The notes under the pieces were generated by a model that was not told the DNA's origin, did no database searches, and saw nothing but the letters and a program-made list of their open reading frames with translations. From assembly GCA_903859415.1 (NCBI GenBank), contig CAIOMN010000112.1, positions 1 through 35,591 on the forward strand: 35,591 nucleotides of DNA. Direction: 5' to 3'. Origin of the DNA: an uncultured Methylococcaceae bacterium (GTDB lineage: Bacteria; Pseudomonadota; Gammaproteobacteria; Methylococcales; Methylomonadaceae). Shown here piece by piece: positions 25,031 through 33,318 of the stretch. Each line of letters begins with the position of its first letter. The first letter of the stretch is position 1. The position numbers were made by a program, and so were the translations under genes.

Positions 25031-25067
25031 ATTGACGCCTAGAAATAATCCGATGAAGTGCGTCAAT
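25031..25067. repeat. 8-base inverted repeat upstream of the lipoprotein gene
   Basis: ATTGACGC at 25031-25038 is repeated inverted at 25060-25067 with a 21-base spacer, within the 220-base gap between the RnfB-like gene and the lipoprotein promoter region. It could be an operator or a leader hairpin; nothing else marks it. Confidence 0.35.
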
Positions 25068-25185
25068 AAAACATCACATAACGAAAAACTCAAATTACAT
25101 TTAATATGAGTAGTCCTATATTGTGCCTTGATACCTTAATACGAACTTAACAAGTACAAGTAATTTATTAAAAAGAGACTAACCA

Positions 25186-25746
25186 TCATTTTTTTAGCAT
25201 ACCCAACTCAGCTTTCTTTTGTTTCGCGCGTTCAGCTTTTTCTTCAACCTCCTTTGCTTTACGTAAACAGCGTGCATCATAGCGTTTCTTTGCTAACTGT
25301 GAATCAGGGTATTTATCTTTCTGAACAAGAGACTGACTCTGAATAGTCAGTGATAAGGGGTGCATCACGATACAATCAACTGGGCAGGGTGCGATACAAA
25401 GTTCACACCCAGTGCATTCTGAAGCAATTACAGTGTGCATAAATTTTGCAGCACCTAAAATCGCATCGACGGGACAAACAGCAATACATTTAACGCAACC
25501 AATACACATATCTTCAATAATGAAAGCAACCTGTTTTGGCTTATATTCACCATATTCTGGGTTAAGTGGTTTGGGGTCAATATTTAATAAACGCGCTAAC
25601 TCAACAATACCTAACTCACCACCTGGAGGGCACTGATTAATATCTGCTAGCCCTGAAGCAATCGCTTCAGCGTAAGGACGACACCCTTGAAAACCACATT
25701 TTCTACATTGCGTTTGTGGCAAAATAGCATTTATTTGATCAATCAC
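25186..25746 (-). CDS. RnfB-like ferredoxin without membrane anchor
   Basis: A 186-residue iron-sulfur protein. Cys14, Cys17, Cys22 and Cys39 ([16 protein letters not shown] ... NQCPPGG) form the Fes-domain [4Fe-4S] site, followed by two bacterial ferredoxin motifs ([16 protein letters not shown] and [16 protein letters not shown]). This is the RnfB/RsxB cytoplasmic part. The N-terminal TM helix that anchors RsxB in E. coli is missing: the chain starts directly at [14 protein letters not shown]. No rnfA, C, D, G or E is adjacent. It is therefore probably a soluble electron carrier of the stand-alone RnfB type rather than a Rnf pump subunit. Basic, coiled C-terminus of unknown role. Confidence 0.88.
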   Translation of the reverse strand: MIDQINAILPQTQCRKCGFQGCRPYAEAIASGLADINQCPPGGELGIVELARLLNIDPKPLNPEYGEYKPKQVAFIIEDMCIGCVKCIAVCPVDAILGAAKFMHTVIASECTGCELCIAPCPVDCIVMHPLSLTIQSQSLVQKDKYPDSQLAKKRYDARCLRKAKEVEEKAERAKQKKAELGMLKK

Positions 25747-25844
25747 GGTTATAGCTTCTAAAATTATACCTGGACATTATCTATCACTGACCGACTCGCT
25801 AAAACTAAACAAACGGCCAGTGATATTAACTATTTGACTGTTTC

Positions 25845-25862
25845 GCAGATAACAATATCTGC
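25845..25862. repeat. Perfect 7-base-stem hairpin
   Basis: GCAGATA (25845-25851) pairs with TATCTGC (25856-25862) over the four-base loop ACAA. It lies 41 bases after the coiled-coil gene's stop on the minus strand. There is no T-tract, so it may be a processing or stability hairpin at the 3' end of that transcript. Confidence 0.35.
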
Positions 25863-25902
25863 ATCCGATTTTTACTACTTACTAACTGATAATCTTAAGC
25901 AA

Positions 25903-27438
25903 TTACTTTTTTTTACCAAACAAACCTTTTAACTTTCCTGCAACACCAACGACTGGCTCAGGTGTTGTTTCAACAATAACAGGCTCTATATCAACAGGTT
26001 CTGGATCTACTAATGGCGTAACAGGTGTAGTTTTACCAAAAATGCCTTTAAGCTTTGCCTTTACTTTAGCGACATCTTCTTTTATGACCTCCACTGGCCC
26101 CAGTTGAACAGCCAACTGCTCAGGCTCAATTTCTGGTTCTGGTTCAACAACCACAGGAACAATTTCAATAGCTTCAGGTTGTTCAACAACGAGACTCTTT
26201 GAATTATTTTTGCCAAACAGCTTTTTAAATTGCCCACTTAAACTAACAGTATTTTCGTTAGCAATACTTTCAACCTGAGGCTCTTTCAATTCAGGTTCTG
26301 GCTGAGTATCGACAACAGGAATTACTTCAATCGCTTTTGGAATATCAACAACCTGTGTTGTGCTATTTTTACTACCAAATAATCCTTTAAACTTGTTTTT
26401 CAAGCCACCCATAGTTTCTTCCTTTACTGAGTTGAGTGTTTCTATCGACTCATGAGAGGGTTCAACTAAAACAGGTTGATTAATCTTTTCAACAATTACA
26501 GGCGCTTCATTTACTTCAATCGTAGACTTTATCGAAATCGGTTTTGGCTCTTCCTTTCTAACTTCAGTAGCTAATTTAACTTCTGGAACTACCTTTAAAC
26601 TTTCAAGCTGAACAATTAAAGCTTCTTTAGCTTTTAACACTTGTTTCAACTCACTTAATTCCTGCTGAGTATTAACCAAACTTAACGCTTTCTTTTCTAG
26701 CTCAGGAATACGAGCCAGTTCAGAATTGTTTTTTTCGATGGTCTCCACTAAAACTTGCTGCGCCTTATCTTGCTGAACCTTCAGGATTGATTTTTGATCT
26801 TCTAGCGCCTGCTCTAAAAGAGATAGCTGGTCAGCTTGAACCGCTAAAGTTACCTGCAATGTTTTTGCTACTGCTTCATGTTCAGTACGCTTTATCTTTT
26901 CAGCTTGATACGATTCTTGTAACTGAGCTTTAGTCTGTAGTTCTGTTACCAGTTTTGTCACTAAAAGATTGACCACTCTGTCATGCTGTTGCCACAAGCC
27001 TTCTGCCTTAATATCACCCATAATTGGCAAGGGACGCTCGCCCAAATCAACACGGGTAGATAATGACTTAATAAGATCCGCTATCTGGGCGTTACGCTGT
27101 TTAAGTTGTTCCTCAAGTTTTTTAGCTTTTTCTGCCTCTATTTGAGCCGTATGCTGGTTTTTTTTCAATTGCTCATTATTAGCGGACAAAACCTCTTGCA
27201 TTGCCTGTAACTGCTGCTCTGAAATAGTCAGTGCAGCATTAAGGCTGGTCGCATCTTCTTTATGCGCCTTTTCTCTGGCAATTACTTTCCTTTTTAAAGA
27301 CGAAATTCGAAAGCCGTAGAGAATAGCAGTGACAAAAAAAACCACGGAAGCTAACACAGAGGCATAAATAGGGTTATTCAAAGTGAGTGCAAGCCAATCG
27401 CCCAGTAAGCCGTTAATAATGGGTAAATAAGTTTCCAT
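25903..27438 (-). CDS. Membrane-anchored coiled-coil protein with four basic LFGK repeats
   Basis: A 511-residue protein of no recognised family. A TM helix lies at about residues 23-43 (PIYASVLASVVFFVTAILYG), then a long coiled coil rich in Gln, Glu and Lys (about 46-285), then a Pro/Glu/Val-rich acidic tail. Four copies of a basic hydrophobic motif interrupt the tail: KFKGLFGSK (about 349), QFKKLFGKN (403), KLKGIFGKT (462) and KLKGLFGKK at the very C-terminus (502), separated by acidic linkers with recurring EVIPVV/EIVPVV/DIEPVIV. The TTG at 27453 would add five residues; the ATG at 27438 is preferred. It lies downstream of cobO but no functional link is evident. Scaffold or membrane-binding role is only a guess. 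Confidence 0.75.
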   Translation of the reverse strand: METYLPIINGLLGDWLALTLNNPIYASVLASVVFFVTAILYGFRISSLKRKVIAREKAHKEDATSLNAALTISEQQLQAMQEVLSANNEQLKKNQHTAQIEAEKAKKLEEQLKQRNAQIADLIKSLSTRVDLGERPLPIMGDIKAEGLWQQHDRVVNLLVTKLVTELQTKAQLQESYQAEKIKRTEHEAVAKTLQVTLAVQADQLSLLEQALEDQKSILKVQQDKAQQVLVETIEKNNSELARIPELEKKALSLVNTQQELSELKQVLKAKEALIVQLESLKVVPEVKLATEVRKEEPKPISIKSTIEVNEAPVIVEKINQPVLVEPSHESIETLNSVKEETMGGLKNKFKGLFGSKNSTTQVVDIPKAIEVIPVVDTQPEPELKEPQVESIANENTVSLSGQFKKLFGKNNSKSLVVEQPEAIEIVPVVVEPEPEIEPEQLAVQLGPVEVIKEDVAKVKAKLKGIFGKTTPVTPLVDPEPVDIEPVIVETTPEPVVGVAGKLKGLFGKKK

Positions 27439-27537
27439 AAATAGGGTTCTCAATAAATTAAACAGTCGTGTTCAAATACTAAAAGAAGAGCTTCCACCAC
27501 CAACAAAGTGCGGAATATCTTCCATCATTCATAAAAA

Positions 27538-28074
27538 TTAAAATTCAATGCCTTGTTCAGCTTTGATACCTTTCTCAAACGCATGTTTTATAAGCGACAT
27601 TTCTGTCACTGTATCCGCGATTGCTATAACCTCAGGGGCTGCGTTGCGCCCAGTCAAAATCAAATGACACCAGGACGGTTTGTCATTGAGAATAAAGTCC
27701 GCAATTTCCTGCCCAGAAATCCATTGATAGCCGCAACAATAGTTAATCTCATCGAGCAAAACCAAATCAAACTCTTCAGAAAGAATCTTTTCTTTACTCA
27801 GAGCCCAAATCTCTCGACTGGTTTTAATATCTTGTTCAGGATTTTTAGTGTCCCAGGTAAACCCATCACCTAGCGCATGCCATTCAATATTATCAAAACG
27901 CGCAGCTGCTTTTTGTTCACCTGTTTGCCACTGACCTTTAATATACTGGATAACACACACCTTCATATTCCAGCCTGCTGCCCGAAAAACCATGCCTAAA
28001 GCGCTAGAAGATTTTCCTTTACCTTCGCCAGTATTAACGACAACCAAACCATGTCGCCTTTCTCTTGATTTCAT
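27538..28074 (-). CDS. cobO: Cob(I)yrinic acid a,c-diamide adenosyltransferase (CobO/BtuR type)
   Basis: A 178-residue corrinoid adenosyltransferase of the CobA/CobO/BtuR family, which puts the 5'-deoxyadenosyl group of ATP on cob(I)alamin or its precursors. The P-loop is NTGEGKGKSSSALG (residues 14-27), followed by the typical VCVIQYIKGQW, DLVLLDEINYC and LILTGRNAAPEV segments; the chain ends in the family-usual GIEF. Length slightly below E. coli BtuR (196) because of a shorter N-terminus. It is divergent from hemL, another tetrapyrrole gene, across a 133-base gap with no cobalamin riboswitch that I can see. Confidence 0.94.
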   Translation of the reverse strand: MKSRERRHGLVVVNTGEGKGKSSSALGMVFRAAGWNMKVCVIQYIKGQWQTGEQKAAARFDNIEWHALGDGFTWDTKNPEQDIKTSREIWALSKEKILSEEFDLVLLDEINYCCGYQWISGQEIADFILNDKPSWCHLILTGRNAAPEVIAIADTVTEMSLIKHAFEKGIKAEQGIEF

Positions 28075-28207
28075 TTGCTATTCCAGAATTAAATTATTTA
28101 GCAAGAAAATACAACTTTTTTAAATACGTGAACGCGCTCAGCGCTTTCAATCATGATAAAGTTGGCCTATTCTTTTCGCCCTTCATTGTAACCTTAAAAA
28201 TTATATT

Positions 28208-29488
28208 ATGACCGAAGCAACTATTTTATTTTCTGATGCCAAGCAATTTATACCCGGTGGTGTTAACTCTCCAGTACGTTCCTTTAGTGGAGTGGGAGGC
28301 ACTCCCGTTTTTATTGATCATGCCAATGGCCCTTATTTATTTGATAGCACAGGGAAACGTTATATAGATTATGTTGGCTCTTGGGGTCCCATGATTTTAG
28401 GTCATGCTCATCCTGAAGTGATTGCTGCGGTTAAATCCGCTGCAGAAAAAGGCTTAAGTTTTGGCGCCCCCACTGAAATTGAAACACAAATGGCGCAACG
28501 GGTTTGTGAGTTAGTTCCCTCATGTGATTTGGTTAGAATGGTTAGCTCTGGCACAGAAGCCACCATGAGTGCCATACGTCTAGCTAGAGGCTATACAGGA
28601 AGAGATAAAATCGTTAAATTCGAAGGCTGCTATCATGGCCATTCTGATTCCTTATTGGTGAAGGCCGGCTCAGGTGCATTAACCTTTGGCGTACCAAGCT
28701 CTCCAGGCGTACCTGCTTCTGTTGCCGCTGATACCCTTACGTTGACTTATAACGATTCTGAAGCAGTCAAAACCTTATTTGAAGAAATAGGCGAGCAAAT
28801 TGCCTGCATTATTGTCGAACCTGTCGCAGGCAATATGAATTGCATTCCGCCAGTACCCGGCTTTTTAGAAACGTTGCGTCAAGTCTGTGATAAGTATGGA
28901 AGCGTTTTAATTTTCGATGAAGTGATGACGGGCTTTAGAGTGGGACTCAATGGCGCACAAGGGATTTATAACATCAAACCTGATTTAACGACCTTAGGTA
29001 AAATTATCGGCGGTGGAATGCCTGTAGGTGCCTTCGGTGGCCAACTTAAAATTATGGAACACCTTGCCCCATTAGGTCCTGTCTATCAGGCGGGAACCTT
29101 ATCTGGCAACCCGGTCGCTATGGCAGCCGGACTAAAAACGCTTGAACTCATCGCTCAACCGGGTTTTTATGAAGCGTTAACGCTCAAAACAGAGAAACTA
29201 ACTCATGGCTTAAAAGAAGTTGCCAATCAAGCGGGTATTGCCCTGACGACTAATCAGGTCGGTGGTATGTTCGGTCTGTTTTTTAGCCCAGAACCGCAGA
29301 TTTCAACTTTTGCGCAAGTTATGCAATGCGATCAGACGTTATTCAAACGCTTTTTTCACAGTATGCTTGAAGCAGGGATCTATCTAGCTCCCTCTGCTTT
29401 TGAAGCAGGTTTTGTATCTGCAGCTCACAGAGATGAAGATTTAAATAAAACACTTGCTTGTGCAGAAGCGATATTCAAAATCTTATAA
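28208..29488 (+). CDS. hemL: Glutamate-1-semialdehyde 2,1-aminomutase
   Basis: A 426-residue PLP enzyme giving 5-aminolevulinate in the C5 heme pathway. The Schiff-base lysine is Lys265 in [18 protein letters not shown], the same number as in E. coli HemL. Other class III aminotransferase marks are PGGVNSPVR at the N-terminus, [15 protein letters not shown], and FDEVMTGFR (cofactor Asp). The start has only a weak ribosome binding site. Followed by a strong hairpin terminator, so it is monocistronic. Confidence 0.97.
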   Translation: MTEATILFSDAKQFIPGGVNSPVRSFSGVGGTPVFIDHANGPYLFDSTGKRYIDYVGSWGPMILGHAHPEVIAAVKSAAEKGLSFGAPTEIETQMAQRVCELVPSCDLVRMVSSGTEATMSAIRLARGYTGRDKIVKFEGCYHGHSDSLLVKAGSGALTFGVPSSPGVPASVAADTLTLTYNDSEAVKTLFEEIGEQIACIIVEPVAGNMNCIPPVPGFLETLRQVCDKYGSVLIFDEVMTGFRVGLNGAQGIYNIKPDLTTLGKIIGGGMPVGAFGGQLKIMEHLAPLGPVYQAGTLSGNPVAMAAGLKTLELIAQPGFYEALTLKTEKLTHGLKEVANQAGIALTTNQVGGMFGLFFSPEPQISTFAQVMQCDQTLFKRFFHSMLEAGIYLAPSAFEAGFVSAAHRDEDLNKTLACAEAIFKIL

Positions 29489-29522
29489 CTCTATTAATTG
29501 GCTTTTTTTAACGGATAAAAAG

Positions 29523-29552
29523 AAGGCACTTAATGTCAATTAAGTGCCTTTT
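29523..29552 (+). terminator. Terminator after hemL
   Basis: An 11-base perfect stem, AAGGCACTTAA (29523-29533) with TTAAGTGCCTT (29540-29550), around a six-base loop and ending in TTTT, 35 bases after the hemL stop. An A-rich run precedes it, so it may work in both directions. Confidence 0.75.
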
Positions 29553-29892
29553 AGAGGCAACACACAGGAGAGTTAAAGTGTCTATGATAATAAAAGCAAC
29601 AGATATGCCAAAATACTCTTAATGGCTACACATCGTCCATACTACAAAAAAACACGCTCTAATACTCGCCAATTTGCAAATAATGCTCCACTATTAAGCA
29701 ACTTATCCATCAATACGCACCTTTTTAGAGCGCAATATAAATGCAAGTACAAGACCTTAACCTCTAAAGCATTACTAACGAGTCATTGGGTGTTAGAATA
29801 GCGCCCTAAATGGATTTGCTGGGTTAAAGTACGTTGACCATTGAAATGCACGAACCTACCATCATTAATACTAATATTTATTTGAGGACACT
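29553..29892 (+). other. Intergenic region between hemL and the UPF0182 gene
   Basis: No recognised gene. It holds AGGAGAG followed by a 14-codon frame (GTG at 29578, stop 29620-29622) whose stop overlaps the ATG of a 59-codon frame (29622-29801). The latter's product (MATHRPYYKKTRSNTRQF...) looks non-protein-like in composition. An inverted repeat CGCTCTAA/TTAGAGCG joins 29655-29662 to 29725-29732. The last 60 bases carry the candidate promoter of the UPF0182 gene. A small RNA or 5' leader is possible. Confidence 0.3.
29834..29862 (+). promoter_or_regulatory. Candidate sigma-70 promoter of the UPF0182 gene
   Basis: TTGACC at 29834-29839 (five of six to the -35 consensus) and TACCAT at 29857-29862 (four of six to the -10) are 17 bases apart, placing a start about 25 bases before the gene. 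Inferred from sequence only. Confidence 0.35.
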
Positions 29893-32538
29893 ATGCGGAA
29901 CATGAAGTTTTTACCCGCGATCATTGGAGCGACACTTATCGTCGCTATCATTTTGTTTGTCGCTTTCCATTTCGTATTTATTGACCTGTTTGTTGATCTG
30001 TGGTGGTACGAATCATTAAAACTTGAAACTTACTTCTGGCTAAGACTACTCTACAAGTTTTTTCTTTCCGGTGGCGTAACCCTACTGTTCTTCTCCATTT
30101 TCTTTTTCCATTTCTGGATTGCCTCACGTTATCTAGGTATCAATGCAACCAATGAAACCTTCAATAATCTAGAAAGTCGTCGCAGCTTTCAACGCTTTGC
30201 TGATATCTTTATGAATGGCTCAGCAAAAGTCTACACGCCTATTTCATTTGCACTTGCCATCTTTATTGCCATTCCCTTTTATAACCAATGGGAAGATGCC
30301 CTCTTATTCTTTTTTGGACGCGACTCCGGTATTAACGAAACAGTTTATGGCAATGATGTCAGCTTTTACATGCTGTCATATCCAACCTTCATACTCATTC
30401 AGAAAGAACTATTAATCACAGCAATTCTATTGTTCTTTTCGATTGGTCTTTTATATTGGCTTGAACATGTTTTTATACCGAACCAAAGCAAAGAATACCC
30501 ATTAGGTGTGAAAGTCCATCTCAGCATTTTAATGGGATTTGTAGCTGCTTTTGTGGTCTGGGGCTTCATGCTAGACCGTTTCAACCTACTGTATACCACT
30601 ACCCATGAACCGATCTTTTATGGTCCGGGATTTGTAGAAATCCGCTATCAATTACCGCTTATATGGTTAGAAATTATAACGTTCATAGCGACTGCACTCT
30701 CTGCAGGTTTCTTTATTTTTTCAGAAAAACATCGGGTTAAAGCGCCTCTTTTAATCTCATTAAGTTTCTTTATTGTTGCGATTGTCTTGCCCAGAATTGA
30801 GCTTATCCCTAATTTAGTACATAAATACATCGTCAATCCGAACCCGGTAAAGACTAACAAGCCATTCATGCAACAAAATATTGATGCCACACTGAGCGCT
30901 TATGATTTAAAAAACATCAATGTCGTAGATCAGTCGATTAAACTCAACGCGACTGAAGATATTGACACTTGGGGCACTCAAAAACGCTTTGAAAATATTC
31001 CTGTCTGGGACCGTGAGTTTATTATTGACAGTTATAAGCAACTACAAGAGATTAGACCTTATTACAAAATCTTATCGGTCGATGAAGACCGATATTTTGT
31101 GCTAGATCACACCCGCCAAGTCAATTTAGCGGCCAGAGAGGTCAACACCTCTAAATTACCCCCTGAAGCACAAAACTGGGAAAACATACACCTGCGATAT
31201 ACCCATGGATATGGGGCGGCGGTTACACCAGCGGCACAAGATGCCAACAAACCTTTAGTGTGGTATTTACGTGATTTAAACATGAATTCTGATGTTGGCT
31301 TTAAAGTTGAACATCCTGATATTTACTATGGCCTGGAGCACTATGAATACGCCATAGTGCCAAATAAACTAAACATCGAAGCCATTGCTGGCAGTGACCC
31401 CAGTGTAACGCTGGAATATCATGGTGAAGGCGGTATTCCTATCTCTTCTCTCTTTAGAAAAGGCTTATTGTCTTTTTATTTTAAAGATGAAAAGATATTT
31501 CTATCTACCAATATCTCTACACAAAGCAAGATCAAAATACGTCGGAATATCACTGAACGTATTCACACCTTGGCGCCTTTTTTACATCTGGATAAAGATC
31601 CTTATCTAGTGATCAATAGTGATCGTTTTTACTGGATACAGGATGCCTATACGATCTCTAATAAATATCCAGATTCAAAACCGTCAGGCCATGATTTCTT
31701 AGATGGCAAACAGAACTTCAACTACATTCGTAACTCCGTCAAAATAGTGGTTGATGCTTATGATGGTGATGTGGATTTTTATATTTCAGATCCTTCTGAT
31801 GCCATCATCAAGGCTTATGATAATGCCTACCCGGGATTATTTAAAAACCTGGACGAAATGCCTGTGGATTTAAAGAAACACTTACGTTACCCCCGTGATC
31901 TTTATTATCTACAAATGAAAATGTATGCCAAATATCACCAGCAAAGCCCTGAATTGTTCTATGAACAGGCAGAAACCTGGGCACAAGCCAAGGTTCGTGG
32001 CGAACCGGTACAGCCTTATTATCAAACCATGGACTTTGGCAATTGTAATGATTCCGAAGAGTTTGTCTTGATTGAACCCATGACCCCCGTAAACCGGTCT
32101 AATTTAAGTATGATCGGTGTTGCAGGCACTATGGATAAAAAAACTTGCGGCGACACCAGCTATAAGCCGGGTATCACCATCTATAAATTTGGTAAAGATA
32201 TTCAGGTCAATGGCCCCGCTCAAATTGAAGCGCTCACTCAACAAGACCCAGAAATCTCTGCCCAATTTACCTTATGGGGGCAATACGGTTCCGTTGTTGA
32301 GATGGGTCGTATGATTATTTTACCCATGGGACACACAGTGCTTTATGTTCAGCCTATTTATATCGCCTCAGCCAAAGATAAAATGCCCCAACTCACCCGG
32401 ATTATTGTTTCTATTGGTAATGAAACCATTATGGATACCACGTTATGGTCAGCCTTTAATCGGTTAAAGCAGATTTTCATTAAAAACGCAGCCGACAGTG
32501 ATGGTACTGAAACGCCTAAATCCATCATAACGCGCTAG
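29893..32538 (+). CDS. UPF0182 family large membrane protein
   Basis: An 881-residue protein of the UPF0182 family. Seven hydrophobic helices fill about residues 5-300 (first MKFLPAIIGATLIVAIILFV, with DLWWYESL after it, a family mark), followed by a soluble domain of about 570 residues with the typical NPVKTNKPFMQQNIDATLSAY, WDREFIIDSYKQLQEIRPYY and RYTHGYGAAVTPAAQ segments. The family is best known from actinobacteria, cyanobacteria and some proteobacteria; no biochemical function is established. GAGG lies 6-9 bases before the ATG. Monocistronic, ending before a hairpin at 32570. Confidence 0.9.
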   Translation: MRNMKFLPAIIGATLIVAIILFVAFHFVFIDLFVDLWWYESLKLETYFWLRLLYKFFLSGGVTLLFFSIFFFHFWIASRYLGINATNETFNNLESRRSFQRFADIFMNGSAKVYTPISFALAIFIAIPFYNQWEDALLFFFGRDSGINETVYGNDVSFYMLSYPTFILIQKELLITAILLFFSIGLLYWLEHVFIPNQSKEYPLGVKVHLSILMGFVAAFVVWGFMLDRFNLLYTTTHEPIFYGPGFVEIRYQLPLIWLEIITFIATALSAGFFIFSEKHRVKAPLLISLSFFIVAIVLPRIELIPNLVHKYIVNPNPVKTNKPFMQQNIDATLSAYDLKNINVVDQSIKLNATEDIDTWGTQKRFENIPVWDREFIIDSYKQLQEIRPYYKILSVDEDRYFVLDHTRQVNLAAREVNTSKLPPEAQNWENIHLRYTHGYGAAVTPAAQDANKPLVWYLRDLNMNSDVGFKVEHPDIYYGLEHYEYAIVPNKLNIEAIAGSDPSVTLEYHGEGGIPISSLFRKGLLSFYFKDEKIFLSTNISTQSKIKIRRNITERIHTLAPFLHLDKDPYLVINSDRFYWIQDAYTISNKYPDSKPSGHDFLDGKQNFNYIRNSVKIVVDAYDGDVDFYISDPSDAIIKAYDNAYPGLFKNLDEMPVDLKKHLRYPRDLYYLQMKMYAKYHQQSPELFYEQAETWAQAKVRGEPVQPYYQTMDFGNCNDSEEFVLIEPMTPVNRSNLSMIGVAGTMDKKTCGDTSYKPGITIYKFGKDIQVNGPAQIEALTQQDPEISAQFTLWGQYGSVVEMGRMIILPMGHTVLYVQPIYIASAKDKMPQLTRIIVSIGNETIMDTTLWSAFNRLKQIFIKNAADSDGTETPKSIITR

Positions 32539-32569
32539 AACTTTAAGCCTCTGACCCTTAAGCAAACAC

Positions 32570-32598
32570 GGATAACATCCTTTATCGGGATGTTATCC
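32570..32598 (+). terminator. 11-base hairpin after the UPF0182 gene
   Basis: GGATAACATCC (32570-32580) pairs with GGATGTTATCC (32588-32598) over a seven-base loop. It begins 32 bases after the UPF0182 stop. There is no T-tract, so it may act as a 3'-end stabiliser or a Rho-assisted terminator. Confidence 0.45.
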
Positions 32599-32624
32599 AA
32601 TGCCATTAAGTTGACTATACTATT

Positions 32625-32679
32625 GGAGTAAAACAGCTTTAGCTGTTTTCACAGGCAATAGCTGAAGCTATTGCACTCC
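32625..32679. repeat. Nested palindromes predicted to fold as a three-way junction
   Basis: An outer GGAGT/ACTCC pair (32625-32629 with 32675-32679) encloses two adjacent perfect palindromes: AAAACAGCT-TT-AGCTGTTTT (32630-32649) and GCAATAGCT-GA-AGCTATTGC (32655-32674), linked by CACAG. The two share the AGCT core. The layout is that of a REP/BIME-like or MITE-like intergenic element. Only this copy is in the window. Confidence 0.7.
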
Positions 32680-32744
32680 CGTTTTTAACCTTTAACGGTA
32701 ATACTCATATTGACTCATCAAGCGGGTTTTAGGAAAATGATCAA

Positions 32745-33308
32745 ATGATCACTCAAGCACTTATTTGCCATCCCTCTAATCAGAAAATACCCGTCAATGG
32801 CATACAAGTCACACTACACCATGAGCCTCAAGGTGACTTACTTATTCACTATGAACTGACCGGCATCATTGAACAAATTAAAATCCCGGCTTTGCAACCC
32901 TCACAATTCGTAGACGGCTTGTGGGCACACACCTGCTTTGAACTATTTATCGCAGTAAATGATGAAGAGGGTTACTATGAATTCAACTTTTCACCTTCAA
33001 CGCAATGGGCTGCCTACGCTTTTAGCGACTACCGGGTACGTAACACTGATTGGCATTTGACTCACGCGCCCATTATTGATGTAACCCAAACACCCACCCA
33101 TTTACACTTAAACGTTCGTATTGCTGCAGCCGATTTGCCTGTGCTTAAGTCCAAGTTGCTTACATCCAATTCATCCATCCAATTAGGTTTAACGGCGGTC
33201 ATTGAAATGAATACAGGGCAGCACGCTTACTGGGCTTTAAAGCATCCTGAAGATCAACCCAACTTTCACCACCGCGCGGGCTTTATCACTTTATCCAACC
33301 TGAATTAA
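32745..33308 (+). CDS. DOMON-like domain protein
   Basis: A 187-residue all-beta protein of the DOMON-like group (murB-associated type). It shows GLWAHTCFELFIAVNDEEGYYEFNFSPS, the family hallmark W-x-x-T-C-F-E-x-F with Y-x-E-x-N-x-S, then TQWAAYAFSDYR and a closing NFHHRAGF. There is no signal peptide or heme-ligand pattern that I can recognise. An AGGA lies 10 bases before the ATG. It ends 10 bases before the NamZ-type gene, so the two are co-transcribed, and a link to amino-sugar or cell-wall turnover is suggested. Ligand unknown. Confidence 0.78.
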   Translation: MITQALICHPSNQKIPVNGIQVTLHHEPQGDLLIHYELTGIIEQIKIPALQPSQFVDGLWAHTCFELFIAVNDEEGYYEFNFSPSTQWAAYAFSDYRVRNTDWHLTHAPIIDVTQTPTHLHLNVRIAAADLPVLKSKLLTSNSSIQLGLTAVIEMNTGQHAYWALKHPEDQPNFHHRAGFITLSNLN

Positions 33309-33318
33309 CATTACACAC

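Noticed and set aside
28075-28207. Cobalamin riboswitch between cobO and hemL
   Set aside because: The 133 bases lack a B12-box-like conserved core and are too short for a full riboswitch.
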